A stretch of 13,226 nt of DNA from Methanobacteriota archaeon. Its GTDB lineage: Archaea > Nanobdellota > Nanobdellia > Woesearchaeales > SM23-78. Position numbers and translations under genes: made by a program. The stretch is from NCBI GenBank assembly GCA_030637925.1, contig DAOWFR010000064.1, positions 1 through 13,226 on the forward strand. Direction: 5' to 3'. Under the pieces are notes generated by a model that was given only the letters and a program-made list of their open reading frames with translations, was not told the DNA's origin and made no database searches. How positions within the stretch are numbered: position 1 is the first letter of the stretch; the number at the start of each line of letters is the position of its first letter. Below, one piece after another: positions 6,554 through 12,608 of this stretch.

Positions 6554-7846
6554 ATGAAGTTCATATCAATCAAGGAGGCTATGAAAAAAGGCTCTGGCAA
6601 GGTAGCTATTAGAGGATGGGTTTACAGAGAGCGTGGTAGTAATAAGTTCAAGTTCATAGTGCTAAGGGATGTTTCTGATATCATCCAGTGTGTTATTAAA
6701 AAGGAAAAGTTTGGTGAAGACAAGTTCAAAGAGGCTGATAAGATTCAGATAGAGTGCTCTACAGAAATAATAGGAACTATAAAGCCTGATAAAAGAGCAC
6801 CAACTGGGTTTGAGATAGATGTTGATGAGTTCACAGTTGTTGGCTGGAGTGATAACTTTCCTATTAGCAAGCATCAGAGTCCTGAATTCCTTTTAGACAA
6901 AAAGCATCTTAGCCTTAGGATGAGAAGACTTAGTGCTATTGCAAAGGTTAAGAGCACTGTACTCAAGGCTTTCAGAGAGTTCTATTACAAAGAAGGTTTT
7001 TATGAAGCACCCATGCCTATTCTTCAGCCTATCCAGTGCGAAGGAGGCAGCACCTTATTTGGAGTTAAGTATTATGATAAGCAGATGTACCTGGCTCAGA
7101 GCTGGCAGTTGTATGCAGAGGCAATGATATTCTCTTTAGAAAAGATTTTTTGTATTGCCCCTACTTTTAGAGCTGAGAAATCAAAGACATCTCGACACTT
7201 ATCAGAGTTCTGGATGGCTGAGATGGAGGCTGCCTGGTACAAGCTGCCAGAGCTGCTTAACAGTGCTGAGAGGTGTGTTGAGTATATTGTTAAGAAGGTG
7301 TTAGATGATAACTTGGAAGAACTAAAATTCCTGGGTGCAAAGATTGACAAGCTGAAAAAGGTTAAGGTTCCTTTTCCAAGAATGACTTATACAGAGGTGC
7401 TTGAGTTCCTTGAGAAGAAAGAAGGAAAAAAGATTCCTTGGGGCAAGGACTTAAGAACCATAGAAGAGGACTTGCTTGGAAAATACTTTGACAAGCCAGT
7501 TATTATAACCCATTACCCTAAGGAGATAATGGCTTTTTACAAGCCAAAAGACCCAGACAATCCAAAAGTTGCTCTTTGTGTGGATATGATTGCTCCTGGT
7601 GGCTATGGAGAAATCATTGGTGGAAGCCAAAGGGACTTAAGTGTTAAGGATATGACAGAAATGCTTAAGAGCATGGGTGAAAAGCCTGAGGATTATGACT
7701 GGTACTTTGACCTTAGAAAGTATGGTAGTGTGCCTCATAGTGGTTATGGTCTTGGGGTTGAAAGGGTTGTTGCCTGGATTTGCAACTCAGATAATATTAA
7801 GGATGTAGTGGCTTTTCCAAGAACAATGTTAAGATTTAAACCTTAG
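6554..7846 (+). CDS. asnS: Asparaginyl-tRNA synthetase
   Basis: A class IIb synthetase of 430 aa. An N-terminal OB-fold anticodon-binding domain (about 1-100, RGWVYRERGSNKFKF) is followed by the catalytic domain. AsnRS, rather than AspRS, is shown by AQSWQLYAE (181-189, Trp and Glu where AspRS has Pro and Lys), GEIIGGSQR (352-360), and the C-terminal YDWYFDLRKYGSVPHSGYGLG region with WIC (408-410). Motif 2 FRAEKSKTSRHL (205-216) and motif 3 GLGVER (399-404) are intact. It charges tRNA(Asn) directly with Asn, so the cell should not need the Asp-tRNA(Asn) amidation route for this tRNA. The ATG at 6554 has GAGGGTG seven bases upstream. It is convergent with the next gene, with 19 bases between the stop codons. 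Confidence 0.95.
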   Translation: MKFISIKEAMKKGSGKVAIRGWVYRERGSNKFKFIVLRDVSDIIQCVIKKEKFGEDKFKEADKIQIECSTEIIGTIKPDKRAPTGFEIDVDEFTVVGWSDNFPISKHQSPEFLLDKKHLSLRMRRLSAIAKVKSTVLKAFREFYYKEGFYEAPMPILQPIQCEGGSTLFGVKYYDKQMYLAQSWQLYAEAMIFSLEKIFCIAPTFRAEKSKTSRHLSEFWMAEMEAAWYKLPELLNSAERCVEYIVKKVLDDNLEELKFLGAKIDKLKKVKVPFPRMTYTEVLEFLEKKEGKKIPWGKDLRTIEEDLLGKYFDKPVIITHYPKEIMAFYKPKDPDNPKVALCVDMIAPGGYGEIIGGSQRDLSVKDMTEMLKSMGEKPEDYDWYFDLRKYGSVPHSGYGLGVERVVAWICNSDNIKDVVAFPRTMLRFKP

Positions 7847-7852
7847 GAAAGT

Positions 7853-7866
7853 CTTATTTTTTCTCT
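7853..7866 (+). terminator. T-rich archaeal-type terminator after asnS
   Basis: A T-rich tract (CTTATTTTTTCTCT) begins seven bases after the asnS stop, without a hairpin, as expected for archaeal oligo-T termination. It reaches the stop codon of the convergent membrane-protein gene. The call rests on composition only. Confidence 0.4.
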
Positions 7867-8861
7867 TATTCCTTCTCTAACTCTTCAATAGCATCATTAC
7901 AGAACTCTAGGGCTCCATCATAATAAGCCTTAACAGGGTCTTTGTCATTTTTTACAAGAACATCAATAATCTTGTCCTTTCCATTGGGATTCCTATCAAG
8001 GTTTAATAAGCTAGCAAAGTCTTCTGTGTCAAAAACATCTTTCTCAGGCTTTTGTAAAAGTTCAAGCCTTTCCTTTATCTTTCTTAATAAGTTAATTGCT
8101 AGTTCATTTCTTTTCTCTGGTTTCTCATGCTTTAACTCATTGAACTCATTGTAATGAGCAGCATCTATTTTTATCTTTTTTCTTAAGGGTTCTGTTCCTC
8201 CTCGTCTCACACTATAAACCCTGCCAATAGCAGCATTAATGGCTTTTGATTTATCTTCTATGCTGCTCACAAAGCTCTTTATACCTGCTTCATCATCAAG
8301 CTTTATTATCAGCTTTTGCTCCTCTTTTTCCTTGACCTCCTTAACCTTAATTTTTTTTCTTAGAATACCATAATGAACAATTACCGCCATCACAAATAAT
8401 AAGCCAAAGATTATGTTCACACTGCTCAGAGTTTTATAATCAATCCCATTAAGAAGATTACCTGCCCCTAACATAAACAAGATGCCTGTGAAGATAAAAG
8501 GGAATATCATAAGAAATCCTGACTCCAAATGATACTTATCCACGAGTATGTAAGTTATTATTATTGTTAGTAAAACAGGTGATAATCCTACAAGAGTGTT
8601 AAAAGGATTTGAAAGGGTTATTATGCTGAGAAAGACTATTAGCACAAACCATACTACTAAGGCTACAAGGCATGTTGCTCTGATAATCCTATGAACCAGT
8701 TCAAAAGGAAGCTCCTCATGGGTTGGCTTGGCTTGCTTAACATCTTTTTCTTCTAGCTCATGCTCTTTAAACCCAGGTAGTTCTTCTTGTATTTTTAAGA
8801 ATTCTTGCTCTAAGTCCTTTTTTTCCTCAGAATGAACAGGCGGTATTACTCCTTTTTCCAA
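7866..8861 (-). CDS. Unrecognised four-helix membrane protein with helical cytoplasmic tail
   Basis: I do not recognise this 331-aa protein. It has a charged N-terminal region (about residues 1-55, Glu/Lys-rich), four hydrophobic helices (about 60-84, 88-107, 114-136 and 145-166), and a long charged, mostly helical C-terminal domain (about 170-331) with no catalytic motif I can name. Both long hydrophilic parts are rich in Lys and Glu, and the even helix number puts them on the same side, most likely the cytoplasm. The start is TTG at 8861, supported by a strong Shine-Dalgarno (GAGGTG, 8867-8872) five bases upstream and a TATA-like ACATATAAAAAG at 8904-8914. It is monocistronic, convergent with asnS and divergent from the macro-domain gene. 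A signalling or scaffolding role is possible but unsupported. Confidence 0.8.
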   Translation of the reverse strand: MEKGVIPPVHSEEKKDLEQEFLKIQEELPGFKEHELEEKDVKQAKPTHEELPFELVHRIIRATCLVALVVWFVLIVFLSIITLSNPFNTLVGLSPVLLTIIITYILVDKYHLESGFLMIFPFIFTGILFMLGAGNLLNGIDYKTLSSVNIIFGLLFVMAVIVHYGILRKKIKVKEVKEKEEQKLIIKLDDEAGIKSFVSSIEDKSKAINAAIGRVYSVRRGGTEPLRKKIKIDAAHYNEFNELKHEKPEKRNELAINLLRKIKERLELLQKPEKDVFDTEDFASLLNLDRNPNGKDKIIDVLVKNDKDPVKAYYDGALEFCNDAIEELEKE

Positions 8862-8963
8862 TAAAGCACCTCTTTTTAATATTTGTTAAATAGACATGAG
8901 ACTCTTTTTATATGTTTTTTGTTTTTCAGAAAGATTTTTTAATACACTCCTCTTCCCCTTATA
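8862..8963. promoter_or_regulatory. Divergent promoter region, membrane protein / macro-HAD pair
   Basis: For the minus strand, ACATATAAAAAG (8904-8914) would start transcription near 8884, giving a short leader that carries GAGGTG (8867-8872). For the plus strand, TTTTTTAATA (8935-8944) would place the start at about 8964, the ATG itself, so the macro-domain gene is probably leaderless. The bases before that ATG (CTCCTCTTCCCCTTATA) hold no Shine-Dalgarno, in agreement. Confidence 0.45.
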
Positions 8964-9470
8964 ATGAGGATGAAACCAGTCATTGAAGTAAAAAAAGCCA
9001 GTATCACAACAATTGAAGTTAATGTTATTATTAATCCTGCCAATAGCTTTGGCTATATGGGAGGGGGAGTGGCTGGGGTTATTAAAAAAGTAGGTGGGCA
9101 GGTCATTGAGGATGAAGCTATTGAGCAGGCTCCTATACAGATAGGACAAGCAGTTATTACTTGTTCTGGTGATTTGGTGTGTGAAAAGGTTATTCATGCG
9201 CCTACAATGCATAATCCTGGTGAAAGGACAGACTCTCACAAGATTTTATGTGCTGTTAAGGCTGCTCTTGAACTAGCAGATGAATGCGGTTTTAAGAGCC
9301 TTGCAATGCCTGGCATGGGCACAGGTGTTGGTGGTCTTGACAAGCTAGAAGCAGCAGAGACTATTGTTAAGGCAATCAAGGACACAGAATTCAAGAATCT
9401 TAAGAAAATAGTGTTAATTGACATTGATGATGAAATGGTGAGTGCTTTTGAAAAGGCTGTGAAAAAATGA
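8964..9470 (+). CDS. Macro-domain protein (ADP-ribose binding / hydrolysis)
   Basis: The 168-aa protein is a single stand-alone macro domain of normal size. ADP-ribose-binding signatures are present: VIINPANS (21-28), the GGGVAGVIKKVGG loop (33-45), a Gly-Gln-Ala-Val strand (61-64), the HAPTMHNPG segment (78-86), and the second phosphate loop MPGMGTGVGG (115-124). Family members bind ADP-ribose and some remove it from proteins or nucleic acids, or act on ADP-ribose-1''-phosphate. The GGGV-A-G loop has Ala where MacroD enzymes carry a catalytic Asp, as in the archaeal Af1521 type, so the type of activity is open. The ATG at 8964 is preferred because a T-rich TATA-like element fits a leaderless start; an ATG at 8970 is an alternative. 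Its stop overlaps the HAD start by four bases (ATGA), so the two are translationally coupled. Confidence 0.92.
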   Translation: MRMKPVIEVKKASITTIEVNVIINPANSFGYMGGGVAGVIKKVGGQVIEDEAIEQAPIQIGQAVITCSGDLVCEKVIHAPTMHNPGERTDSHKILCAVKAALELADECGFKSLAMPGMGTGVGGLDKLEAAETIVKAIKDTEFKNLKKIVLIDIDDEMVSAFEKAVKK

Positions 9471-10111
9471 AGTCTAAATACAAATTAATTTGTCTTGATG
9501 TTGACGGTGTTCTGGTTCAAGGCAAAGACTTTTGGATTGATGCTCACAAGGCTTTTGGAACCTATGAAAAAGGCAAAGAACTAACAAAGAAATATCTTAC
9601 TAATGACTATGAAAAGCTTGTAGAAGAGGTTGTGGTTAAACTATGGAAAGGAAGAGATGCAAAGCCCTTTCTTAATTTAGTTAAAAACCGCAAATACATG
9701 AAAGGTATAAAAGAATTGTTTGACATTATTAAAAAAAAGAAGTGGGTTTCTGCAATTATTAGTGGAAGTGGTCTTGCTCTTTCAAAAAGAGTGCAAAATA
9801 ATTTTGGTGTTGACCATATATTTGCTAATGAACTAGTTATTAAGAATAGAAAGATTAGTGGAGAATATAACTGGACAGTGGGTGAGGGCAGTCATAGAAA
9901 ATCTAAAATTATTAAGGGTTTGTGTAATAAGCTAGGTATTAGTTTAAAAGAAGTCATTTATATCGGAGACACTCATTATGATATTGAAGCCTTTAAGATT
10001 GTTGGCAGAGCAATTGCTTTTAATGCTGAATCTAAAGAACTGAAAAGAGAAGCAGATGTTGTTGTTGATAGCAATGATTTAAGAGATGTTATTCCTTATC
10101 TAGAAACCTAG
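9467..10111 (+). CDS. HAD-superfamily phosphatase (phosphoserine-phosphatase-like)
   Basis: The 214-aa protein has all four HAD motifs: motif I LDVDGVL (10-16, nucleophile D11 and acid D13); motif II Ser in IISGSG (S99 or S101); motif III Lys in HRKSKII (143-149); and motif IV IGDTHYDIEAF (166-176, D168 and D172). A helical cap insertion sits between motifs I and II, as in the SerB-like group. It should be a soluble, Mg-dependent phosphomonoesterase. The substrate is not evident; the Asp-Val-Asp-Gly-Val-Leu-Val-Gln form of motif I is not enough to call serB. The start ATG (9467) lies inside the stop of the macro-domain gene, which suggests joint production and perhaps a shared substrate. The 3' end overlaps the convergent nuclease gene by 12 bases. 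Confidence 0.9.
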   Translation: MKSKYKLICLDVDGVLVQGKDFWIDAHKAFGTYEKGKELTKKYLTNDYEKLVEEVVVKLWKGRDAKPFLNLVKNRKYMKGIKELFDIIKKKKWVSAIISGSGLALSKRVQNNFGVDHIFANELVIKNRKISGEYNWTVGEGSHRKSKIIKGLCNKLGISLKEVIYIGDTHYDIEAFKIVGRAIAFNAESKELKREADVVVDSNDLRDVIPYLET

Positions 10112-11305
10112 TACTTCATCAACCTCTTTCTTTATCCTTGCATCATACTCATACTTTTTTTCTCCTTCTTTTACTTCTTCGCTCATAAGCTTAATCAGGT
10201 TCTTTATTATTTCCTCTTCTTTGTCTGTAAAACTGGTCTTTGCCTTGCCAGCATACTCTTTGATTAGTTCTTCCTCTATCTGCTCTGCTGTTCCTGAACT
10301 AATCCCTGCTTCTTCAAACTCTTGTGATGAAAGCTTAGCTGTATTTCTCATAACAAAATAAGCAGACTTATTATAACTTTCTTTGAAGAGGTTCTTGAAA
10401 TTAATATCACTGGGCTTACCACTCTTAAGCTTGCCAAAAACCCTTATTAAAACAATGGTGTTGTTGAACTCTTTATTCTGTATGCTTGCTTCTAGCTCAT
10501 GATTAACTTGTTCAGAAGTTTTGTCCTCTGCATTAACCTCTATTTTATAAATATTTTTTATATTAAGAGGCTGGAACTCTAGTTTTCCATCATCATAAAC
10601 ATAGAATCCTCCTCTTCCAAGCTTCCATAATTCTGCAAAATTAGCAGGGAATATAGGACCTGGATAAACAAGGTTCTTGTAATCAGTAATATCTTTATGC
10701 TTAACAACATGAATATGGCCACCAGCATAATAATCAAAGCCTCTGGGAAGTTCTGTTGCTGGTATTGAGTCCATCATTTCTAATTCTTCTGGTTTAAGCT
10801 CGTCAAGAGCTGTGTGAAACATGAAAATCTTAAAACCAGACTCTTGCTCTAAGCTTTTAACATCTAATACTTCATAATCTTTTTTTTCAAGGCTTCCTTT
10901 CTTGCCTCTTATGCCTGTGATTTTAGCTCCTGTCTTCTTATCAACTCGGAATCTTAATCTTAATTTATTATCAACCACATATCCTTTCATAACATTACCT
11001 AAGAACTCTGCTTCTTCAAGCACATCAAGAATTGTACGACCACTAGGACTATAGTCATGGCTTCCAGGCACAGCATAAACACTAATGCCCTGCTTCTTAA
11101 GCCTTTTTAGCAGGATAACTGCTTGCTTTAAATGGTCTATTGATGGCATTGCAGTGTTGAATAAATCGCCTGAGATTAGCACAAAATCAAGTTTTTTCTC
11201 AAGAATTATATGGATTGCTCTTCTAAAAGCCTCTAAGTTAAGACTCTTAAGAGCAGGGTCTCTCCAAGCCCCAATATGAATATCTGCTAGATGAGCGAAT
11301 TTCAT
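10100..11305 (-). CDS. Mre11/SbcD-like DNA repair nuclease with GSHD variant motif
   Basis: A 401-aa calcineurin-like phosphoesterase of the Mre11 type. Metal-site motifs line up with archaeal Mre11: DIHIG (D8, H10), SGDLF (D47), PGSHD (S82, H83), FHTALDE (H164) and GGHIH (H197, H199). After the phosphoesterase domain (about 1-245) comes a cap-like region (about 250-335) and a charged helical C-terminus (about 340-401) that could bind a Rad50 partner. In most Mre11 proteins the third motif is GNHD and the Asn is a metal ligand; here it is Ser. No rad50, herA or nurA gene is adjacent. The start ATG (11305) has no Shine-Dalgarno but sits about 25 bases from CTTTATAATAAAG, so it is probably leaderless. 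Likely role: processing of DNA ends. A different phosphodiesterase role remains possible. Confidence 0.85.
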   Translation of the reverse strand: MKFAHLADIHIGAWRDPALKSLNLEAFRRAIHIILEKKLDFVLISGDLFNTAMPSIDHLKQAVILLKRLKKQGISVYAVPGSHDYSPSGRTILDVLEEAEFLGNVMKGYVVDNKLRLRFRVDKKTGAKITGIRGKKGSLEKKDYEVLDVKSLEQESGFKIFMFHTALDELKPEELEMMDSIPATELPRGFDYYAGGHIHVVKHKDITDYKNLVYPGPIFPANFAELWKLGRGGFYVYDDGKLEFQPLNIKNIYKIEVNAEDKTSEQVNHELEASIQNKEFNNTIVLIRVFGKLKSGKPSDINFKNLFKESYNKSAYFVMRNTAKLSSQEFEEAGISSGTAEQIEEELIKEYAGKAKTSFTDKEEEIIKNLIKLMSEEVKEGEKKYEYDARIKKEVDEVLGF

Positions 11306-11324
11306 TAGAAGAAGGAATTCTTCT

Positions 11325-11337
11325 CTTTATTATAAAG
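11325..11337 (-). promoter_or_regulatory. TATA-like box for the Mre11-like gene
   Basis: CTTTATAATAAAG on the minus strand is centred about 26 bases from the ATG at 11305. This predicts a leaderless mRNA, in agreement with the lack of any Shine-Dalgarno before that ATG. The 82-base gap to the upstream 73-aa gene means the nuclease need not depend on that gene's promoter. Confidence 0.5.
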
Positions 11338-11387
11338 CTTACCATAAAAACAAATAAACATAAATCTTAAATTAGAGAAAAGGATTT

Positions 11388-11609
11388 TTAATGATGGCGA
11401 TTAGCAAGGTTTTTAGCGCGCTGCAGTGCTTCTGTGAGTCTTCCTGTGACCATAGCTTTATCAATTTCTTTAAGCTCTTTTTCAGCTAAATCCTTATTAA
11501 GCTCTCCGTGCTTAATTCTTTTATGTATATATTTAAGGATATGATGGATTTCCTTCATCTTTTTTTCCAGAATCTTTGCTTCACGTTGTGAGTAAGTAGC
11601 AATATCCAT
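11388..11609 (-). CDS. Small helical (coiled-coil-like) protein of unknown function
   Basis: The 73-aa protein is almost entirely helix-forming, with alternating charged and hydrophobic residues (for example REAKILEKKMKEIHHILKYI at residues 9-28) and a Lys/Arg/His-rich composition, net basic, ending NRHH. No membrane segment, Cys pair or known DNA-binding motif is visible. Reality as a gene is supported by a strong Shine-Dalgarno, GAGGTGA, ending five bases before the ATG at 11609, and by TATA-like sequence upstream. It lies 82 bases upstream of the Mre11-like gene on the same strand, which has its own promoter, and is divergent from the aldolase operon. It could be a nucleic-acid-associated or partner-binding protein, but that is a guess. 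Confidence 0.75.
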   Translation of the reverse strand: MDIATYSQREAKILEKKMKEIHHILKYIHKRIKHGELNKDLAEKELKEIDKAMVTGRLTEALQRAKNLANRHH

Positions 11610-11744
11610 TCTTTCACCTCAAATAATCTTATATTAAATGTTTTTAGTATTATATTAAACTTATCATAATGAAGTATTTATATTTTTCCATAACCAAAAA
11701 CATTTAAAACAAAAGAACATATATGGTTTAAAAAGGGGTGTGTG
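11610..11744. promoter_or_regulatory. Divergent promoter region, 73-aa gene / aldolase operon
   Basis: This spacer is very AT-rich. For the minus strand, TTTAATATAA occurs twice (11629-11638 and 11650-11659); the distal copy is placed to act as TATA box with a start near 11629 and a short leader with GAGGTGA. For the plus strand, ACATTTAAAAC (near 11700-11710) would start transcription near 11731, with GGGGTG (11735-11740) as Shine-Dalgarno four bases before the aldolase ATG. Other AT-rich elements (near 11675 and 11710-11717) compete as TATA candidates. Confidence 0.45.
11629..11659. repeat. Direct repeat TTATATTAAA, two copies 21 bp apart
   Basis: TTATATTAAA is present at 11629-11638 and 11650-11659, start to start 21 bp, which is two helical turns, so both copies lie on the same DNA face. 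The distal copy fits a TATA box for the 73-aa gene and the proximal copy overlaps the likely transcript start. In AT-rich DNA chance is a real alternative. Confidence 0.45.
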
Positions 11745-12602
11745 ATGAGAGGCAAGATAATAAGGCTTTACAAGAAGGCTGATAAAAAAGGTTTTGCTCT
11801 TGGAGCTTTTAATTTTTCAACTAATGAAATTCTTAAAGGAATAATATTTGCTGCTAAGAAACTTAAAGCACCCATAATTATTTCTACTAGTGAGGGTGAG
11901 AGGAACTTCTTTGGGTGTGAGGAGAGTGTGGCTGTTTATAATGCTATTAGAAAAAAGTATCCTCATGTAATCCTGCACGCTGATCACACCAAGTCTTTCA
12001 AAGAGTTAAAAAAGATTATAGATGCTGGTTATCCTTCTGTTCATTTTGACGGCTCAAAGCTTTCATTCAGGCATAATGTAAGAGAAACCAAGAGAGCAGC
12101 TGATTATGCTCATTCAAAAAATGTTTTTATTGAAGGAGAACTAGGAGGAATAACAGGAGGTTCAACAACTCATAAAGAGAGATTAAAGGATGTACTCACA
12201 GAGGATATATTAACCAAGCCTGAGCAGGCAAAAGAATTTGTTGAATTAACAGGTGTTGACTCTTTAGCTATCAGTATTGGGAATGCTCATGGTATCTGGA
12301 AGGATAAGCCAAAGCTTGATTTTGAAAGGCTTAAAGATATTAAAAAAAGAACAGGCAAATTCCTTGTGTTGCATGGAGGCTCTGGTATTAGTGCTAAGGA
12401 CTTTAGAAAATCTATAAGTCTTGGGATAAATAAAATTAATATTAATACTGAGCTAAGAGTTGCTTATGCTCATAGCCTGCTTAAAAGTCTAAATAAAAGA
12501 GAGGATTATACACCTTATCATTATTTAAAGGATGTGAGTGCAGCTATTTCTAAGGTTGTTGAAGAGAAAATAATTATTTTTAAAGCAGATAAAAAGATTT
12601 GA
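11745..12602 (+). CDS. Class II fructose/tagatose-bisphosphate aldolase family protein
   Basis: The 285-aa protein matches the length of class II (zinc) aldolases of the FbaA/GatY/KbaY family. Expected signatures are visible: the N-terminal AFNFSTNE (21-28); LHADHT (77-82) with the catalytic Asp80 and zinc ligand His81; FDGSKL (101-106); GELGGITG (131-138); IGNAHG (178-183) with zinc ligand His182; HGGSG (210-214) with zinc ligand His210 and the phosphate-binding loop; and KININTELR (230-238). It should cleave or form a ketose-1,6-bisphosphate using DHAP; fructose versus tagatose preference is not clear. A GTG at 11742 is in frame, but ATG 11745 is better spaced (four bases) from GGGGTG. A ROK kinase gene follows after six bases. 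This aldolase type is mostly bacterial; archaea generally use other aldolases, so transfer is possible. Confidence 0.9.
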   Translation: MRGKIIRLYKKADKKGFALGAFNFSTNEILKGIIFAAKKLKAPIIISTSEGERNFFGCEESVAVYNAIRKKYPHVILHADHTKSFKELKKIIDAGYPSVHFDGSKLSFRHNVRETKRAADYAHSKNVFIEGELGGITGGSTTHKERLKDVLTEDILTKPEQAKEFVELTGVDSLAISIGNAHGIWKDKPKLDFERLKDIKKRTGKFLVLHGGSGISAKDFRKSISLGINKININTELRVAYAHSLLKSLNKREDYTPYHYLKDVSAAISKVVEEKIIIFKADKKI

Positions 12603-12608
12603 ATTAAA

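Noticed and set aside
6662..7350. Frames on both strands inside asnS
   Set aside because: They overlap intact AsnRS motifs and are shadows.
7942..8154. Plus-strand frame of 70 codons opposite the orphan membrane protein
   Set aside because: It is Ser/Phe/Leu-rich, typical of antisense to Lys/Glu-rich coding sequence.
8886..9239. Minus-strand 117-codon frame across the divergent promoter and the macro-domain gene
   Set aside because: It is antisense to the macro-domain signature and spans the promoter region; no credible start site.
9236..9424. Minus-strand frame opposite the macro-domain C-terminus
   Set aside because: Shadow of a well-supported gene.
11085..11279. Plus-strand frame opposite the Mre11-like N-terminus
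   Set aside because: The minus strand carries the metal-binding motifs here.
11742..11744. GTG at 11742 as the aldolase start
   Set aside because: It would be only one base from the Shine-Dalgarno; the ATG at 11745 has normal spacing.
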